A stretch of DNA of 64,000 nt, taken from positions 1,164,396 through 1,228,395 of the forward strand of contig NSJX01000002.1 in NCBI GenBank assembly GCA_002286715.1, given 5' to 3'. The translations under genes were made by a program, and so were the position numbers. The notes under the pieces are model-generated. The model had not been told where the DNA came from and did not search any database. It saw only the letters and a program-made list of their open reading frames with translations. Numbering within the stretch: the stretch's first letter is position 1; every line of letters begins with the position of its first letter. Shown piece after piece: positions 1 through 10,047 of this stretch. Origin of the DNA: Dentipellis sp. KUC8613 (Eukaryota; Basidiomycota; Agaricomycetes; Russulales; Hericiaceae).

Positions 1-190
1 CGCCAGAGTACCAGGCGCCCGGGGCATCAAGTTACCAGTCTCCTCCGGCAACTAACTACCAGCCGTCACCAGCACCGAGCTACCAGCCTCCTCCCGCATC
101 GAATTATCAGCCGCCACCAGCATCGAGCTACCAGCCCCCGCCGGCATCCTCTTACCAGCCTCCGGCAAATGGGTACCAGCCACCTTCACA
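1..190 (+). repeat. Coding tandem repeat (YQPPPAS heptads)
   Basis: A roughly 21-bp unit is repeated with drift, for example at 79-99, 106-126 and 127-147. Each unit encodes a variant of YQPPPAS. It continues beyond the left edge, so the copy number is unknown. Confidence 0.8.
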
Positions 191-956
191 GCCCCGCTAC
201 GAGCCCCCTCCGAACCAAAGCTACGAACACCGCCCAACATCCACCTACCCGCCGTCGTCCAGCCCCAACTACAACCAATCCTCGTTCAACTATGGCGCAC
301 CGCCGCCTGCCGTCAGCCCTCACCCTCCCGCTGCCACCCCCGTGCCTACCAACCAACCCTCCCGATACTCCCCGCCCTACCCCTCCTACACTCCCCAACA
401 GCCTCCCCCAGCCTCATCCTACTACCCGCAACAATCGCAGCCGAGCAACCCCGGCGGCTTCTCCTTCCCCGTAGCACAGACATCCATCTCCGTCTCTGGC
501 CCCTCATACCCGTACAGCGCACCATCCGCCCCAGGCTACGGCGCGCCTTTCCGCCCCGAGCCACCCACAATACCCGGCGAACCCGACCTCCCCGACCCAT
601 ACCTCCAAAAGCGCTACCAGACGCCCCTCCCGCTGCCGCCCTCGCCCCCGCTCGCGCCGCAGCACCAATACCGCGGCGGCGCGCCCTCGATCCCCGAGCC
701 GACGCACACCCCCGCGCCCGCGTCGGGATCCTACGTCGGCGGCTTCGCGGCTTCGATTCCCGAGCCGACGCACACACCTGCCCCAGCGCCGCGGCCGAGG
801 CGAGAGGACGCGGACGAGGTTGCGGCGCGCCGCGCGCAGGAGTATGAGGAGGCGCGCGCGCGCGAGGTGAGGGAGCAGGAGGAGCGCGATGCGGAGCTCG
901 CGAAGAAGCTCGATATGGAGCTCAATTTGGGCGAGGTGTCTGTTGGGGGCGCGTGA
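1..956 (+). CDS. Proline/tyrosine-rich protein, C-terminal part (5' end outside window)
   Basis: An open frame runs from the left edge to a TGA at 954-956. It starts with about eight imperfect copies of a heptad like YQPPPAS (bases 1-190). A Pro/Ser/Tyr-rich low-complexity stretch follows, then two copies of a short SIPEPTHTPAPA element. The last 50 residues are charged and probably helical (EARAREVREQEERDAELAKKLDMELN), a pattern resembling a ubiquitin-interacting or coiled-coil helix. No catalytic domain is visible in this part, so the function depends on the missing N-terminal half. Repeats of this kind are typical of disordered tails that bind SH3 or WW domains, which is inference only. 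Confidence 0.75.
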   Translation, partial: PEYQAPGASSYQSPPATNYQPSPAPSYQPPPASNYQPPPASSYQPPPASSYQPPANGYQPPSQPRYEPPPNQSYEHRPTSTYPPSSSPNYNQSSFNYGAPPPAVSPHPPAATPVPTNQPSRYSPPYPSYTPQQPPPASSYYPQQSQPSNPGGFSFPVAQTSISVSGPSYPYSAPSAPGYGAPFRPEPPTIPGEPDLPDPYLQKRYQTPLPLPPSPPLAPQHQYRGGAPSIPEPTHTPAPASGSYVGGFAASIPEPTHTPAPAPRPRREDADEVAARRAQEYEEARAREVREQEERDAELAKKLDMELNLGEVSVGGA

Positions 957-1461
957 GAGAAGGGGAGCTGGATGAATGAATGAATTGAAGAAAAGGGATT
1001 ATGTTTTGAATTTGCATGACGCATGTGTTTGTATCTTTATTATTGCAGTGCTGACTATATTTATGTGTTCGGTGTACTTGTGTGCACTTCTGCCTCTTAG
1101 CCGGCGTAGGGTTTTGGTGTCGATGTACTGATATCGGTGCGTCACATGATCGCGTCTCACTACTGGGGCTCTTCTCTTCCTTGAAATGCAGGTGTCCAGC
1201 TGTTCTTTGTATGCGGGCCCCATGCTAACCATTCTCGCCACCTCATGATACCAGAACCCGCGCTCCTGACCACGGCGGACCGTCGCAAGGAAGCATAACA
1301 CGACGACCATACGCTCCTCTGGCATCTTCCCCGCCGCGTGACACGACCCCATGGATTCACCGAGTACCGAATCCGCCCTCCGCCTGCGAGGGATCAACGT
1401 CGGCAGCGCGCGGCCACATAAAGCGGCCCCTACGAGAGCGCTAGGGGTGCCAGCGCATGCC
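957..1461. other. Intergenic, tandem genes
   Basis: This is the 3' flank of the proline-rich gene and the promoter of the galactanase. An upstream in-frame ATG at 1351 would extend the galactanase ahead of its signal peptide and is not favoured. Nothing else is recognised. Confidence 0.5.
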
Positions 1462-3621
1462 ATGCTGTCTGTCCGTGCGATACTAGGTGCGGTCTTCGGG
1501 TTCGGGGCTATTCTTGCGTCGGGGCAGGATATCGTGGCGGGCGCGACGTGGACGGATACGAGTGGGAATGTCATCCAGGCGCATGGAGGAGGCTTTTTGA
1601 AGGTGTGTGTTGATTGTTCGTTATCTAGCCTCTGCGGCAGATGTGACTGGGTAGCGATTGTAGGTTGGAGGCACGTACTACTGGTTCGGAGAGGACAAGT
1701 CGCACAATAGCGCACTGTTCAAGGCTGTCTCGTGTTATACGGTAAGGCGGCTGAATGGTGTGTCATTTGGGTTGGGTTGACGTCGATTGGTTCAGTCTAC
1801 CAATCTCGTCACTTGGACCAGGCAGAACGATGCACTCTCGCCAATTAGCGGCACCATGATTTCCACCTCGGACATCGTCGAGAGGCCGAAAGGTGCGTTC
1901 ATACCTTGACGCGGCGGTTTTGTTGTCGCCCTCTCCTGCTAATCAATTTGAGGATTTCAGTGATCTTCAATTCCAAGGTAATTCACCCTTTGAGGAGTAA
2001 TTTGCATTGGAAGTACTCAAATATGCGTTGCAGAATTCTGAATATGTCATGTGGTTCCACTCGGATACTAGCAAGTGCGTAGGACGTTGCTTGCTAGACC
2101 ATATCTTAACTCCCCAATTAGCTATGGTGCCGCCATGGTCGGCGTGGCCACCGCGAAGTCGCCCTGCGGACCCTACACCTACAAGAGCAGCTTCAAGCCG
2201 CTTGGCGCAGACTCGAGAGACATGAGTCTCTTCCAGGACAGTGAGCACCTTCTTGCTGACCGAAGCTTGTGCTCTCAAGCCGACTCTAATCATTGAATAC
2301 AGATGACTGTAAGTAGAGTTCCTTCAGATGCATCATGATGACCAACTGACCTGATCGCCCTCAAGCCGCTCAATCTGCGTACCTTCTCTATGCTTCTGAC
2401 AATAACCAGAACTTCAAGATCACCAAGCTGGACGATAATTACTACAATGTCACGACTCAAGTCAGCGTACTCAATGGTCAGTCCGGCTTTTAATTTTTTG
2501 TTACATTTTAAACATATCGGCATGATTGCATTATAGGCGCAACTCTGGAAGCCCCTGGAATTGTGAAGAGGAACAATGTAAGATCCATGTGTCGTAACAT
2601 CACAAGGTTGCATGAGCTCAAATCACAAATAGGTTTACTACCTCATCGCCTCGCACACAAGCGGCTGGGATCCAAACCCTAACAAATGGTTCTCCGCCTC
2701 CGTACGTCTCCCCCTTCCACCCACCCACCAGCCGATAACTGACCAGAATTAAACGTAGTCGCTCTCCGGGCCCTGGTCCTCCCAAGCCGACATCGCGCCC
2801 GAAGACACACGCACCTACTTCTCCCAGAACGCATACGACCTGCCGCTCGGCTCGAACGCGATCTACATGGGCGACCGCTGGCGGCCGGACCTGCTCGGCA
2901 GCAGCCGGTACATCTGGTACCCCCTCGACTGGTCGAGCGGCAGCCCGCAGATCGTGCATGCGGACGTGTGGACTGTCAATCTCGGTGCAGGTATGTCCTT
3001 TCCATATGTTCGCTTGGCCGGGCGGAAGAGAGCTGATGTGATGCAGGGACGTATACGGCTGCGAGCGGGACGACGTACGAAGCTGAGAGCGGGACCCGGA
3101 GCGGGAGCTCGACGCTCATCACGGACTCGTCCTTCTCAGGAGGAAAGGGTGTCGGATACCTTGGTGAGTAACCCGCTATCCACATCATGATGTGAGCCAT
3201 GGCTGACCGTAGACCTAGGTAACGGAGGCTCTGTCAGCCTGACCGTGCAAGGCTCCGGAAAGGCGCAATGGGTCGCGATCTACTTCGCCAACGGCGACTC
3301 CACCTGGAGAAACACCACCGTGAGGTCCGCTACACACCTCGTACGCCTCACTGCTTCGCGCTGACATTCGATGTCGTGTCTACCAGTGTGAACGGAGGGT
3401 CGACTGTCCTCGTTGACCAGCCAGATACCGGCAGCGGGCACGACATCCTGAGCGTGCCTGTGCAGTTGAATCTGCAACAGGGGTCGAACACGATTGCCTT
3501 CGGTGTCAACCAAAGCAGTAAGTCGCAATCTTCCTCGGTGCCTGTGGAGTGACACTTGAGCTCATGCCATTCCCTAGCCTATGCCGGAGATCTGGACAAG
3601 ATCATCGTATACTCATCTTGA
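1462..3621 (+). CDS. Secreted GH43 exo-beta-1,3-galactanase (GH43_24 type) with CBM35-like domain
   Basis: The predicted enzyme releases galactose from the beta-1,3-galactan backbone of arabinogalactan, outside the cell. The chosen ATG gives a clean signal peptide (MLSVRAILGAVFGFGAILASG) followed by a blade-forming start, GGTYYWFGEDKSHN. Further family blocks are STNLVTWTRQNDALS, YVMWFHSDTS, GPYTYKSSFKPLG, EAPGIVKRNNVYYLIASHTSGW and ADVWTVNLG. The last 130 residues, beginning near TYEAESGTRSGS, look like a CBM35 beta-sandwich that ends IIVYSS just before TGA. This domain order matches the described Phanerochaete 1,3-galactanase family. The gene has ten or more short introns. One exon appears to be only 6 bases (2303-2308). 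The donor at about 3324 (GTCCGC) is weak. Its neighbours are not functionally related. Confidence 0.88.
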
Positions 3622-3862
3622 TAACTCACCTACCTTTTTGTTATCCGGAGTCCCTAATTCATTTACGCACCTTCGGAATCTCCTTGCGATGTTGTAACTG
3701 TGCTATTGAACTATGAAGCTGAGAAGTGCGATGAAATTCTATCCGATATGATACATAAGGTTAAGATGGCCGTATATCCGTAGGATGTCCGCGAGTCGTA
3801 GTTTGTGTCCGAAAGAGATCCGCCAGTTAATGATGTTATTCCCAGAACATGACGCATGACGT

Positions 3863-6272
3863 TCATAAAGTCGTAAGGGGTGGTGTCGCCTGAGGACGAT
3901 ACTGTATGAGGTTCGGGAAGGGCTCGTAGACCGACTGCGAAATACAGTCAGTTATGTGCATTCGAGCGCCCACAAACGCAAATGCGAACTCACATCCCGG
4001 TACAGGCCCTGAATCTTCATGCGCATCAGACATTTCCCCGAGACGCTCTTCGCCCGCTCGCTCATCCACACGTCCCACAGCCAAGACTCGCGCGGGATGT
4101 TCCGCGTCATATGCTTTCGCACATACTCCCAGGCGGTGCCGTCATAATGCACGTCCAGAATCCGGGACAGCCTGTGCAGGTGGTTATGGATGAGCGTGTG
4201 GTACAGCTTCTTCGAGGCCTCCTGGAGAGATGCGGTGACCACGCAGTGGTCGGGCAGGAACTCGAACTCCACCCCAGTGGACGAGCGCAAGGTGGGCGGG
4301 TGGACTCGAAGGCCACCGAGGTCGCGGAGAACGAAGCCAAGCAGCTTTCCTGTCGAGCGCGATACGCGAAGCAGGGTGTTTTGAGGGTGTGCCTCAAATG
4401 CAAGGCCATTGTGGAGCATCGGCGGCAAGACCGCGTCAATCAAGAGCCGTGCATACCTGCAGAAACGAATCGTACTGATGAGAAAAACCTATAAAGTGTA
4501 AGGTAGGCACTCACTCATCGAAGAACGCCTTCCGTTTCTCCTCCGTGTTGAGATCGAAGAGATGCACCACCAAAGGTACGCCGCTTGCGACACCTTTGTG
4601 TCCCCACTCCATGAGCGCTGCACAGATGATAACGGCCTCATCCTCTCCAGGGACATACTGCTGCCTCATGACAGCCGTAAAATGCTTGGCGATGTCAGGA
4701 TCCACGGTGTTCCCAGAAGGGTCACGCGTATATACGGCACTCGCCACCTCCCGTTCGATGTGCAGGATGGTCGGATCGATGGATAGTTTAGGAAGGAGTT
4801 CAGAAGAGAACCGGGGGCCAAGATTGGCGGTGAAGTGCGAGATCGTGCGGAGCGCCGAGGAAACCTTGATCCCAACAGCCAATTTGACTGCCAGTTGCGG
4901 TATTTCAGGTATCACCACGGTTCTAAAGAAGCACCGTCAGAGGGGAAAGTGTAAATTCGACTGTGATGAACTTACCGGATACTCGCTTGCCCTAGAGCGC
5001 CTACGAAGAGGTCCTCATCAAGAACCTCAGCATCGGGAAACTTCTCGCGAATGTTGGCAATCTGGAGATCATAGACCGGCATCAGGGTGCTCTCGGCCGA
5101 CACTTCTGGCACAGGCCTGCCGCACTTCTGCGCAGCTATGCGGGCAAGCTCCAAGACTTGTTCTTCGAACTCGCCAAGCGTGTCGAGGCTCTGCCGCCGG
5201 AGTCGTACAAATCGGATACGCGTCCGATACCAGTCCCTTGTCTCTGGATCGATCGAAGGCAGAGGCGGAAGCGTGCACCGAGCCCGATGCATCTGAGAAG
5301 ATGTTGAGTACACCCCGCGCCTTCATGAACGTGGGAAAGTACGAGGAAGAACCTCAAACCATCGACGCACTCACCGGATGAGTAGGATGGCCCTCGATAA
5401 TGCTCTGCTCCCAATCGATAGGTGACGAAAAGAGGGTCGGCGCGCGAAGGTCCTTCCGGTAGGCGACATCTGGGTTCGGAAGCACGGGATGGTTAACGGA
5501 CGGAGGAGCCATGATAGGGAAGAGGCAGGCACCCACTCTGCCATAACAAGGAGCTTGCAAGTTCCTCCGCGAGGTTCGCGCGGAGATCCTCGCTTAAGTG
5601 AACGGTTTCAGCGAACTTGTTCCACCAGTGGAGGGGATCTAGCGTCTGAGTGTATGACAGATCGCTGTCAAAGCCCCACGAGGGAGAGGCGAGGCCACCT
5701 CTGATCACGTCGATGAATGTATCAGGCTGTATTGCGGTCAATAAATAGAACACTACAGCTCAAGGAGCACTCACTTCTACAGCACCCGTGACCCCCGGCC
5801 CGAGAGGGTAATACACAGATGGTAACATATCGAGTGGATCAACTAGCCATATCCGTTTGGCAGGCCCGATAGATGAATCTTTGAGGACTGGAGCGTCATG
5901 AAGAGGCACGATGGCGAGAACGTCCTCGGAGCGGAGGGGTCGGTCCAGCTGGGAGTCTGCGCCCGTTTCCTGCCGAGACAATATGACACAGAGTCCCGAC
6001 GCGCGAGGGGAGGATACCTCGACGTAGACCGCCGGCAGGAGAGACTCGGTTACGATCGACGAGAGGAGTCGAGAGGTAACGGCAAAGGCTGCACGCTGGC
6101 CGGGCGAGAGGTCGGCCAAAGCAGCGAGCGTCGATGTACTCGTGTTTCCATGCTTCTCCGAGTAGAAAGACGTATGGCGTGTGGGTTGCGGGCCTGCAGA
6201 GCTGTCTGCAGCAGAAAACAATCCAAAGAGCTTCTGCAGCCAGTACGCCATTTGTAGTGTATCTAGAAACAT
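3863..6272 (-). CDS. NIS siderophore synthetase, IucA/IucC family (copy A)
   Basis: NRPS-independent siderophore synthetases use ATP to adenylate a carboxylate, usually of citrate, and couple it to an amine or alcohol. The exons join to about 610 residues, the family's normal size. Landmarks in order are LAEELASSLLW, the signature WEQSIIEGHPTHP, VKLAVGIKVSSALRTIS (substrate/ATP domain), FEAHPQN, LRDLGGLRVHPPTL and the C-terminal block GKCLMRMK with PFPNL. At least five introns sit at the same places as in copy B, e.g. after GHPTHP and after the YRD near the C-terminus. The stop is at 3863-3865. The start is uncertain: 6272 is the first in-frame ATG before the conserved region, but an upstream exon is possible. 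The substrate cannot be read from sequence. Confidence 0.85.
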
Positions 6273-7259
6273 GTCAGGGGTAGGAAATTGCGCGATAAAG
6301 TCAGGTCTCACAGCAGGGGCGAAAGAAAGGGGTATTGAGGTGAGCGTCGCTGGGAGACTGGAATATTCGTTATGAAGGGGGTCTCGCAGGGGCCCGCGCG
6401 GCGTGTGAAATAGGAATGCCGAGCCTAAGAAGTTGTTACGCAAGAAGACGAAATCAGAGAAGAGTGGGTCGGGTGAGAGATGAGACAGGGAGGGAAAGGA
6501 GAAGCATGGTTGAGGATGAGCATGGGCAAGGAGAGAAAGGGCTTAGGAGGACGCGACTGGCGGTCGATCGCACAACACATCATCGATCCGATGTCCTGCG
6601 CCGGACTCACGGGGCTTGGCAGCTTCTCCCATCTATCACATCTGATAAGATCACCTCGCATCATCTTATCTATCACCCCTTCCTTGCCTCCCTCCCCGAC
6701 TCTACACCTCTCCTTCTGATCCTCTTTACGTCTCCTCCAGCAACCAGAGCTGATGTACTCACTGCTTATCCCCAATAGACCCGACCCAGCTGTTCTTCCG
6801 ACCGCTTTTCCATTATCTCCGTGCCACTAGGCCCAACCATCCTAATTCGTACCCTAAACGCACGTTCTACCGCCATAAGGAACGGCATGTCTTCTGTATA
6901 ACCGTTAGGATCTGTCAGCGGTCATCTTTCAAACAATCTTCTTACTGGAGCGGTATGCGCAGCAACGCGTTCCTGCAACGTACATGGTTGCTTCGATAAC
7001 AAGACTGCGCATTTAATTTTGGGGGCCCGACCTATAGTGGGGATAATTCGCATGGGTGCTCTTTCAGCACCCCAAGCTCCTCGTACGCTACGGAAGTGAC
7101 AATCAGTACTGACCCGCTCGCCCGCACCGGAACAACACGAGGCCCCCAATCGGCACGCCCCGCCACTTAATACACGGCTCTTTCTACTTGCTGCAGTAAT
7201 GCATCTGACTTCAGCAGCGTCACCTGTCCACGAAGGCGGCAGACTTACTCATTTCTCAT
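6273..7259. other. Intergenic between the two NIS synthetase genes
   Basis: This is the promoter of copy A and the 3' flank of copy B. It holds a cluster of GATA-type sites at 6631-6670. Short frames here have no coding character. Confidence 0.5.
6640..6648 (+). promoter_or_regulatory. Iron-type GATA factor site (ATCTGATAA)
   Basis: The sequence matches ATCWGATAA, the site described for fungal iron-repressing GATA factors (SreA/Urbs1/Fep1 type). It lies about 370 bases upstream of the chosen ATG of synthetase A. Two more GATA cores lie close by on the opposite strand (6631-6637 and 6666-6670). Regulation by iron is inferred. Confidence 0.5.
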
Positions 7260-9452
7260 TTAGTTCTTCAGCCCTTCCTCAGCCTCATTTGTCCCCGTAT
7301 AGTGCAGCAAATTCGGGAATGGGCCGTGCAAGTGCTGTGAAATGACATTAATAACCAGTCGTTGGAGCAGATGTCACCACTCACGTGTCGGTACATTCCC
7401 ACCATCCTCATGCGCATGAAGCACTTTCCGGGCAACGTCGTCGCTTCCCCGCCGAGCCACGCCTGTGCCAGCGCATGGTCCGCCGGGATAGCCTCCCTCA
7501 ACCGCTTCCTGATGACGTCCCACCCCTGGCCGTTGTAATGCAGCCCCAGGACTCTCACGAGCTGCTGCAGGTGGTTGTGTATCATCGTGTGATACATCCG
7601 AGTGTACACGTCGTCAAGCGTATCCGCGATGATAGAGTGGCCCGACGCCGCGTCGAGCGTGACGCCTGTCGAGGCGTGGAGCGTAGGGGGGTGAACACGG
7701 AGCCCGCCAAAGTCGCGCACTATGAAGCCGAGCAGCTCATGGGGCGCCGTGAGCGAGAACCTCGCGATTGTGTTCTGCGGGTGTGCCTCGAATGCCACGC
7801 CGTTCTCCAGCATGGGAGGCAGGAAGGCCGCAAAGTACTTTTGCACGAATCTGAATATAGGTCAGATTGCATTCTCATCGCCTCAAGTGACATGAGAATA
7901 AACGCACTTGTCCAGCCACTCGACACGCTTCGCTTCAGTGTCAAGGCCGAAAATCCTCACAACGCTCGGCACACCAGCCGGGGCGCCCGCATGCCCGCTC
8001 TCAACCAGAGATGTGCAGACAATGGCCCGCTCCCCTCTTTCCTGGCAGCCATTCTCGTGGTACTCTCGTACGATGGCGGAACAATGCTTGGCGATTTCGC
8101 TATCAGGGTTCTTATGAACGACACTCCCCAGTTCTTTCGCCACGGTCAATATCGAATGATCCATGGTGAGCGCTGGGACGACCTGGGACGAGAACCGGGG
8201 GCCGAGGTACGCGCTTGCGGGCGAGATGGTACGCACAGCGGACGTCAGCTTGAGGCCGACGCCAAGCTTCAGATGAGTATCTTCCAATATGTCAGGAAGC
8301 ACGATGGACCTGCGCGCATGCGCCCCGCGACGTGTGAACATGCGACAGGGCTATGAGATATTACCGAGCAAATTACATACCGGATGCTCTGCTGCGCCTT
8401 CGCCGCAACACTGAATTCTTCCGGGTAAACGATGGCGTCCTTGAACTTGTCCTGGATGTGGTGCGCCTGGATTTCGTGGATGGGGATGACCACGAAGTCG
8501 GGGGGCACATGCAATGTCGCCTTCGCGTTCTCCGTAGCAGCTTCCACGACCGCCTTGGCATGTTCCTCGAAATTGCCAGTGATATCCAGGTCCTTCCGCG
8601 GCACTGCAGCCAGGCGTATGCGAGGATTGTAAAGGTCGTAGCTGCCTGGCGTAATAGGGGGTATCGGGGAGAGAAATTGGCGCATTTTATGCATCTGCCT
8701 TGACTTAGTGTCCGGCAGGAATTATACCACTGAACGGACTTACAGGGTGCGTAGGATGCCCCTCGACGATGGACTGCTCCCAGTCAACACTAGGAGACTC
8801 AAGCGATGGCGGCAGCGGCGGATGGTCATATGAATAAGTCTGCCAGAGAACGGAGCTCGCAAGCTCCTCCGCAATGCTGTCGCTGAGGACCGGTTCGATG
8901 TCAATACCATGCGCGTATTTGTTCCATAACTCGACGGGGGAGTCCAGAGAGACCAGTGCAGGCGATTCTCCAAGCACCCAACCAGAGGCAGACAGCGTGC
9001 TCAGGATTGCCGTCTGCAATGCGGAAAGCTGGTTTGAAATGTAGACTGTGTGAGCACACTCGTCTACCGAATATAATTTCAGCACTCACCTCAGCGTGCT
9101 CTTCACCCTTGCGCTCGCCACGGACCTCGAACACGAACGGCAACATGTCAGACGGGTCGAGCAGACCGATCTCCTTTCCGCGACTATTATCGCCTCCAGG
9201 TTTGAAAATAGGCACATGTTGCAGGGGCACGATAGCCAGAATGTCCGCAGCCGTATATGCAGGATGGTTGGCCGGAGCACTCGCTGACGCGCCTCCAGAG
9301 AGAACAACGCACAAGCCTTTGGCCTCGGTGCTGTTAAGCGGGACATACAACGCGCGGACCAAGGACTCCGTAACGAGGCAGGATAGGAGACGCGAGCTGG
9401 TTGCGAACGCGGCGCGTTCTGGGGAGGGGAGGGCGTGCATGGCAGGTAGCAT
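7260..9452 (-). CDS. NIS siderophore synthetase, IucA/IucC family (copy B)
   Basis: This is a paralogue of copy A in tandem on the same strand. Shared blocks are RAAFATSSRLLSCLVTESL, ADILAIVPL, DPSDMLPFVF, SIAEELASSVLW, VDWEQSIVEGHPTHP, LGVGLKLTSAVRTIS, AFEAHPQN, VRDFGGLRVHPPTL, PGKCFMRMRM and PFPNLLHY. It ends in EEGLKN and TAA at 7260-7262. Exon borders match those of copy A, so the pair arose by gene duplication with introns. Every family motif is intact, and the copies have diverged in the loops between motifs, which suggests two working enzymes rather than a decaying duplicate. The ATG at 9452 gives MLPAMHALPSPERAAF. A further 5' exon cannot be excluded. The product may be a di-substituted carboxylate siderophore made in two steps, which is inference. 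Confidence 0.85.
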
Positions 9453-10047
9453 TGACGTTCCTAACACGGGCGTCAGTATACTTGAAGGTAAAGCCGGATG
9501 GACACTGGTGACTGGTCAGCAAGCACTGTAGGTGATCGCGCACGGAAGCGGGGGGACGTCGACGTCAGTAGATAGCGGAACACCATCCTTTAATCAGGCT
9601 TTAAGATCCCATCGCATCGATGACAAGCACTTCGATATGGGGGGAATCAACTGTAGAGAATGCGGAAGATTCTGCAGACGAGCCGGCAGGACAATTTCCG
9701 TCTAAAAGGCGATATCAAATCTCGCCCCCGCTCGTTTCGCGCAATCGGTGAGCCGGGCGCCCGACTCGAGCCACACGCGCGCGCAGTCCGAGCTTCTGTG
9801 GCAGAGCACGCCGCAAACTGCAACATACTGTACATTGTGTTCAAGCCATGCTCAGAGATAGATATGCGTATTACAATACAGGGAGCAACCCAAACCTAGT
9901 AGCCTATCCTCCAATCCAGCCCCGAGCACAAATTATCCAAAGCCCCGTAACGATACATGAGAGGAAAATGCCGATGGTAAGTCTAATGCTAGAGAGCACG
10001 AGTAGTCGTGAGGCGCAGTGCATAAAACATTCTCTGTGGACATATGA
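9453..10047. other. Intergenic upstream of NIS copy B
   Basis: This is the promoter of copy B and the 3' flank of the regulator gene. I found no exact ATCWGATAA here, unlike upstream of copy A. No gene is seen. Confidence 0.45.

Noticed and set aside
3863..9452. Recent bacterial transfer or contamination for the NIS genes
   Set aside because: Both genes have several typical fungal introns at shared positions and local base composition, so any transfer would be old.
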